DNA of 64,000 nt from Guptibacillus algicola. Its GTDB lineage: Bacteria; Bacillota; Bacilli; Bacillales; Guptibacillaceae. Below, in pieces: positions 60,022-64,000 of this stretch. The notes beneath the pieces are model-generated. The model was given only the letters and a program-made list of their open reading frames with translations. It made no database searches and was not told where the DNA came from. The position numbers and the translations under genes are program-made. Position 1 is the first letter of the stretch. Each line of letters starts with the position of its first letter. The stretch is taken from contig NZ_JAIVAF010000004.1 in assembly GCF_020171805.1 (NCBI RefSeq), positions 124,001 through 188,000 of the forward strand. Reading direction: 5' to 3'.

Positions 60022-61611
60022 CTAAACGACCTTTTCAATAAGTCTACGGATCCGAGCTTCAAGCTCGAGCATATTGAAAGGCTTCGTAATATAATCATCG
60101 GCTCCGAGCTCTAGTGCTTTCACGATGTCTCGTTCTGTTTTCCTGCCCGTTAACATCATTACCGTATAACGACTTTGCTCCTGCTCATGGCGCAACCGAT
60201 GCAGGACCTCGATCCCATCCATACGTGGCATGATGCCATCGAGTAAAACGAGACAAGGGGAGCTCGTCCTATGCCATGAATCTTCAAAGAACGCTTCACC
60301 TTCTCGATACGCTTTTACTTCGATATGATAGTTGCCATCCATTTGAAGATCTTTCAGATTTGATGTAAGCATCGTTCTAAGAATTTCGTCATCATCAACA
60401 ACTGCGATTTGGATAGTTTTACTATTGTTTTCGCTAGATGGGACATGATCGTAGAAAACCACTTGGTTTCGACCGTTAGATTTTGCACGGTAGAGAGCTT
60501 CGTCAGCTAGATTTAATAACTCACGATTGGTTGATTTCGTATCGAGCTCTACAATCCCGGCTGAAAAGGTAACCGAAAATTGTTCTGTTTGTGGTCCGAA
60601 TACTTCTTTTTGAAAATCTGTTAGAAGTTCATTGATAAACGTGATTGCATCAGAAGGACTACGTCCTGGAAGAACAACAACAAACTCTTCTCCTCCGTAT
60701 CGAATTAGAGTATCTCTTCTTTTCTTACGACTCAAAATAAAATGGGATAACTTTCTTAACACTTGATCTCCTATCAAATGACCGTACGTGTCATTCACAC
60801 TTTTGAAATGATCAATATCCAGGATAGTTAGACAAACTTTCTCCTTCGTTCTCACAATCTCAGACTTAAGGTGATTTAAATGTTTCTCAAGAAACTTACG
60901 ATTATAAGCACCCGTCAATTCATCTGTTAAAACAGACGTCATGACCATCCTACGTTTTTTTATTTTATCAAGCACTCTTACGACGTACTCTTCATGAGAG
61001 ATGTCACGTTCAAAATAGTCGCTTGCGCCTAGTTTGTAGCTGTTCAATCGATTCGTTGCAGAGCTATTCCCGTCCGTAATGACTAACGGGATAAACTGCA
61101 CTTCTGCTTTTTCTCTAATCTCACCAGCAATATCGTTATCCTGCTCCATTAACGAACGCTCCAAAATAATACAATCAGGATTCATATCATAAATAACTGT
61201 CCTTGCTTTAGAAAGTGTTAATGACGCAAACACGATAAAACCTTGGTTTTCTATGTAACTTTTCATTTCAATCAAGGACATAGGATCAGGATGAATAAGA
61301 ATGACTACTTCTTTTTCATCAGTAAATTCCTTTTGCTTTGTTGCATCTACATCGTGGATTCCTTCGACTATCTCTTCAAGCACTTTCACGGTATAGTCAT
61401 TAGAGTAAGTCTTGTCACTTTCTTCATCAAACTGTGTTAAAGCCGCCTCTGCCTGCTCTCCTACATCATGGTATCCGACTGTACCTGCTGTGCCTTTTAT
61501 GGTGTGCAAAAGCTGATAAATTTCCTTCTCAGGAACACTCTTGTTCATCGTTTTGATCGCATCGATCTGGTCTCTTAGTTTACTAGCAAACTTCTTTTTA
61601 TACTTTTCCAA
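60022..61611 (-). CDS. Diguanylate cyclase with HPt and two receiver domains
   Basis: 529 residues, no membrane helix. Domain order: HPt (about 1-95; phospho-His36 in LLHTIKGTAGTVGY), a degenerate receiver (about 100-215; the phospho-Asp position is Glu151 in CIILERSL), GGDEF (about 228-390) with GAYNRKFLE, DIDHFKSVNDTYGH and active-site GGEEF at 306-310, and a canonical receiver at the C-terminus (VVDDDEILR, VLLDGIMPRMDG, YITKPFN). Cyclase activity is expected to make c-di-GMP from two GTP. The KRRD before GGEEF is not a perfect RxxD inhibitory site. First gene of the operon. TTG 61611 has AGGAGG seven bases upstream; the longer frame is not supported. Confidence 0.93.
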   Translation of the reverse strand: MEKYKKKFASKLRDQIDAIKTMNKSVPEKEIYQLLHTIKGTAGTVGYHDVGEQAEAALTQFDEESDKTYSNDYTVKVLEEIVEGIHDVDATKQKEFTDEKEVVILIHPDPMSLIEMKSYIENQGFIVFASLTLSKARTVIYDMNPDCIILERSLMEQDNDIAGEIREKAEVQFIPLVITDGNSSATNRLNSYKLGASDYFERDISHEEYVVRVLDKIKKRRMVMTSVLTDELTGAYNRKFLEKHLNHLKSEIVRTKEKVCLTILDIDHFKSVNDTYGHLIGDQVLRKLSHFILSRKKRRDTLIRYGGEEFVVVLPGRSPSDAITFINELLTDFQKEVFGPQTEQFSVTFSAGIVELDTKSTNRELLNLADEALYRAKSNGRNQVVFYDHVPSSENNSKTIQIAVVDDDEILRTMLTSNLKDLQMDGNYHIEVKAYREGEAFFEDSWHRTSSPCLVLLDGIMPRMDGIEVLHRLRHEQEQSRYTVMMLTGRKTERDIVKALELGADDYITKPFNMLELEARIRRLIEKVV

Positions 61612-61756
61612 TATAATGCCTCCTATTAAAAACAAGGGCGATTTTAAATAACTCCTTAAATAGTTAATACTATAAGACTTCGTCCAACACTACAATGTCG
61701 GAAATCGTAATTTTTCCTTCAAAGGTAAAAAAATCCATCGTTTGACCTTACTAAAC

Positions 61757-61788
61757 TAAAAAAACCGATAGGAGAAAACTCCTACCGG
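61757..61788 (-). terminator. Intrinsic terminator after the aldo/keto reductase gene
   Basis: Minus-strand CCGGTAGGAG, loop TTTT, CTCCTATCGG then TTTTTTTAG. It separates the reductase gene from the signalling operon that follows. Confidence 0.88.
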
Positions 61789-61795
61789 CTTCGTT

Positions 61796-62629
61796 TTAAA
61801 AATCAAAGTTATCTGGATCTGGTCCAACTCGCTTGTCTTCATTCAAACCGTTGATCCTGCCCATCTCTTCACTTGTAAGCTCAAAATCAAATAAATCTGC
61901 ATTTTCCTTAATACGATGTTCTTTCGTAGATTTCGGAATGATGATTACATCGTTTTGCAGGTGCCACCTTAGGATAATTTGAGCAGTAGATTTGTTGTGT
62001 TTTTCTGCAATTTCCTTAAGCACTTCGTTATCCAACAATTCACCTTGCATAAGAGGTGACCACGCTTCAATCTTAATATCGTGCTTCTCACCAAATTCTC
62101 GTAGTTCCTTCTGGTTGAGCTTCGGATGAAGTTCAATCTGATTAACAACAGGCTTTACTGTTGTTTCTTTCATTAATGTTTCGAGATGGTGAATATGGAA
62201 GTTACTTACACCTATCGCTTTGACTTTCCCTTCATGATAAAGGTGTTCCATCGCTTTCCAAGTATCAACGAACTTCCCTTCAACAGGCCAGTGAATCAAG
62301 TATAGATCTAAATATTCAAGGTCCATTTTCTCAAGAGAAGTTTCAAAAGCTTGGATCGTTTCGTTGTAGCCTTGATCTGTATTCCAAACCTTCGACGTGA
62401 TGAAGAGCTCTTCTCGAGGGACACCAGCTTCTTTGATCGCTTTTCCAACCCACTCTTCATTGCCGTAGATCGCAGCAGTATCTATGCTTTTATAACCATT
62501 TTTGATAGCAGCAGTAACAGCACCTATAAGCTGATCTTCTTCTTTCACCTGAAAAACACCTAGACCAACTTGCGGCATTTCGACGCCATTATTTAGCTTT
62601 ATCGTTTTTGATAGTGTCATCTTACTCAT
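61796..62629 (-). CDS. Aldo/keto reductase
   Basis: 277 residues. The catalytic tetrad is seen in SIDTAAIYGNEEWVGKAI (Asp, Tyr), ITSKVW (Lys) and LIHWP (His). The C-terminal IIIPKSTKEHRIKENADLF binds NADP(H). It looks like the Bacillus YvgN/YtbE group that reduces methylglyoxal and related aldehydes. AGGAGTG upstream of ATG 62629; terminator just after the stop. Specific substrate not established. Confidence 0.92.
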   Translation of the reverse strand: MSKMTLSKTIKLNNGVEMPQVGLGVFQVKEEDQLIGAVTAAIKNGYKSIDTAAIYGNEEWVGKAIKEAGVPREELFITSKVWNTDQGYNETIQAFETSLEKMDLEYLDLYLIHWPVEGKFVDTWKAMEHLYHEGKVKAIGVSNFHIHHLETLMKETTVKPVVNQIELHPKLNQKELREFGEKHDIKIEAWSPLMQGELLDNEVLKEIAEKHNKSTAQIILRWHLQNDVIIIPKSTKEHRIKENADLFDFELTSEEMGRINGLNEDKRVGPDPDNFDF

Positions 62630-62799
62630 AACTCTTCACTCCTCTTTTGTAAAATTGAATCACTTCATCACTATTTTTTCTGAATACAGGCTCAAAGTCA
62701 ATTAAACGAACTCGTCCCTCATGAAATCAGGATGAAGGATTCATTTTCCTCGTCTCGAATTAACAGATACAGTGCTAAAGACCCTTAATCACATAAGTA

Positions 62800-62825
62800 A
62801 ACCGCCCGATTACCATCGAGCAGTT
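62800..62825 (-). terminator. Hairpin after the NTF2-like gene
   Basis: Minus-strand AACTGCTCGAT and ATCGGGCGGTT pair (11 pairs with G-U) and precede TTACTTATG. T run is weak. Confidence 0.4.
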
Positions 62826-62831
62826 CTTGAT

Positions 62832-63257
62832 CTACCATTTAAAGAGTTCATCTTCATTAGTGATATTTTCTTGCGGAATTCCAGCTTCTATATAACTTCT
62901 TACAAGCTTCCAGTCCCCCTGCACGCCCTTTCGAAACGTATTAAAAAAAAGGTTACCTGTTTCACTACGCTTTCCTTCAGTCGAAATTGAAGCCCAAATG
63001 ACGGCAAGCACTTCATTCCGTCTAAGAGGGGTGACGGACACTTTTTTCAAAACCCATTGTGTCCCGTCCTTCTTAAAGGTAGAAAAAGCTTGTTCCCATC
63101 CCTGAACTGATTCTGTATACCCAAAATCATAAATCTCAGACTGACTTGTTACTTCTCTAGCCTGGTAGCTATCACTGATTTTGTATTTCACACCATCGAT
63201 GTTTGACCCGCTCCAGCTTTCTAGAAACTCGTCTAGAAACTCCTCAAAACTTTTCAT
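62832..63257 (-). CDS. NTF2-like fold protein of unknown function
   Basis: 141 residues. Opening FEEFLDEFLESWSGSNIDGVKYKISDSYQAREV and later KKDGTQWVLKKVSVTPLRRNEVLAVIWASISTEGKRSETGNLFFNTFRKGVQGDWKLVRSYIEAGI resembles the SnoaL/DUF4440-like (NTF2) fold used for small-molecule binding or enzymes. No catalytic residues are evident. Good site GGGAGGG before ATG 63257. Single gene, divergent from prfC. Confidence 0.6.
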   Translation of the reverse strand: MKSFEEFLDEFLESWSGSNIDGVKYKISDSYQAREVTSQSEIYDFGYTESVQGWEQAFSTFKKDGTQWVLKKVSVTPLRRNEVLAVIWASISTEGKRSETGNLFFNTFRKGVQGDWKLVRSYIEAGIPQENITNEDELFKW

Positions 63258-63383
63258 AAGAATCCCTCCCCATCACTCTATTTCAACAAGCATCGACAGA
63301 ATCCTTTCATCTCTACAATAGGAAGAGAGATGGGATTATGTTATATTACATAAGAAGTGATATTTGAAAGGATAAATAGCCTT

Positions 63384-64000
63384 ATGAGCAACCAAAACCA
63401 ATTAAAAGAAGAAATAAATAAAAGAAGAACGTTCGCGATTATCTCTCACCCCGATGCGGGTAAGACGACTTTGACTGAGAAGCTACTATTTCTTGGCGGA
63501 CAAATCCGTTCGACTGGTACGGTTAAATCCCGTAAATCGTCCAAGTTTGCGACATCTGACTGGATGGAAATTGAGAAACAGCGTGGAATCTCCGTAACGT
63601 CCAGTGTGATGAACTTTACCTACATGGGGCATACGATCAACATCCTCGATACACCTGGACACGAAGATTTCAGTGAAGATACGTATCGTACTCTTCTTGC
63701 TGTTGATAGCGTCGTGATGATCATCGATGCCGCTAAAGGTGTCGAGTCCCAAACGAAAAAGCTTTTCAAAGTTGTTAGTGAACATGGTATTCCGATTTTC
63801 ACATTCGTGAACAAGATGGATCGCCAGGGACGTGAACCTCTTGAACTGCTTGAAGAAATTGAAGAAGTACTTGGAATTGAATCCTATCCCATGAACTGGC
63901 CAATCGGTATGGGGCAAGACTTCCAGGGCGTTTATGACAGACACAAAAAAGCTGTAGAGTTCTATGATACAGACGGCGATAACAAGGATAAAGAGGCTGT
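63384..64000 (+). CDS. prfC: Peptide chain release factor 3, N-terminal part
   Basis: The window ends inside this gene; 205 codons are visible. Translational GTPase motifs are complete: P-loop [13 protein letters not shown], switch [23 protein letters not shown]. The sequence [12 protein letters not shown] and [22 protein letters not shown] is the RF3 version rather than EF-G. RF3 recycles RF1/RF2 from the ribosome. ATG 63384 is preceded by GAAAGGA. No stop codon appears before base 64000. Confidence 0.95.
   Translation, partial: MSNQNQLKEEINKRRTFAIISHPDAGKTTLTEKLLFLGGQIRSTGTVKSRKSSKFATSDWMEIEKQRGISVTSSVMNFTYMGHTINILDTPGHEDFSEDTYRTLLAVDSVVMIIDAAKGVESQTKKLFKVVSEHGIPIFTFVNKMDRQGREPLELLEEIEEVLGIESYPMNWPIGMGQDFQGVYDRHKKAVEFYDTDGDNKDKEA

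Noticed and set aside
1-64000. tRNA, rRNA or mobile-element genes
   Set aside because: No cloverleaf-like GGTTCGAATCC segments, no rRNA-like sequence, no transposase or integrase reading frame was seen by eye; a tRNAscan or ISfinder run would settle it.

Overview
The window looks like a chromosomal segment from a low-to-moderate GC Gram-positive spore-former of the Bacillaceae. This is an inference from content: strong AGGAGG ribosome binding sites, many TTG/GTG starts, sigma-A type promoters, a HutP-type attenuator, and protein families typical of marine or halotolerant Bacillus relatives. The species cannot be named from the sequence alone. No rRNA, tRNA, insertion sequence, prophage or CRISPR array was seen.

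Layout. (1) 1-2.1 kb: the 3' end of a PspC-domain gene and a sodium:solute symporter preceded by a long structured leader with its own terminator. (2) 2.2-8.65 kb: a seven-gene minus-strand operon for breakdown of a CoA-thioester acid (CaiB transferase, SDR, two MaoC-type hydratases, acyl-CoA dehydrogenase, SCPx-like thiolase, and a synthase-like protein fused to a DUF35 zinc ribbon). (3) 8.8-17.2 kb: a large unknown protein with papain-like spacing of Gln/Cys/His/Asn, an M20 peptidase, a TPR pair, an ArsR-DUF2087 regulator, a Cu/Zn superoxide dismutase lipoprotein, a small arsR-arsI unit with three copies of one operator, and an alpha/beta hydrolase. (4) 17.3-31.1 kb: histidine utilisation in two blocks, hutPH with a terminator between the genes, and hutUIG followed by a YjiH-family membrane protein and preceded by an AraC-type response regulator that probably starts at CTG. 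Between the blocks lie an AlsT-type symporter, a class I aldolase and a frameshifted BCCT transporter. (5) 31.1-50.8 kb: accessory functions, including three MFS exporters with linked regulators, Nudix, VOC, a three-gene haem-dependent N-demethylase operon, aldehyde dehydrogenase, an SDR, an LVIVD-repeat secreted protein, an M14 carboxypeptidase, an MprF-type soluble domain and a sugar-nucleotide-type epimerase. (6) 50.9-61.6 kb: one six-gene operon joining a diguanylate cyclase carrying an HPt and two receiver domains, a HEAT-repeat membrane protein, a processive GT2 glycosyltransferase, a very large anchored glycoside-hydrolase-like protein, a CheY-like receiver and a hybrid histidine kinase. 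(7) 61.8-64 kb: an aldo/keto reductase, an NTF2-like protein and the start of prfC.

The strongest candidate for an undescribed system is block 6. It encodes all the parts of a self-contained phosphorelay (kinase, receiver, HPt, receiver) wired to c-di-GMP synthesis and to a surface-polysaccharide synthase. A second unexplained signal is a dispersed short repeat: three intergenic arrays of a CGCTGATA core repeated every 20-21 bp, with seven, six and nine units, all in the same orientation; two end in a shared terminal motif.
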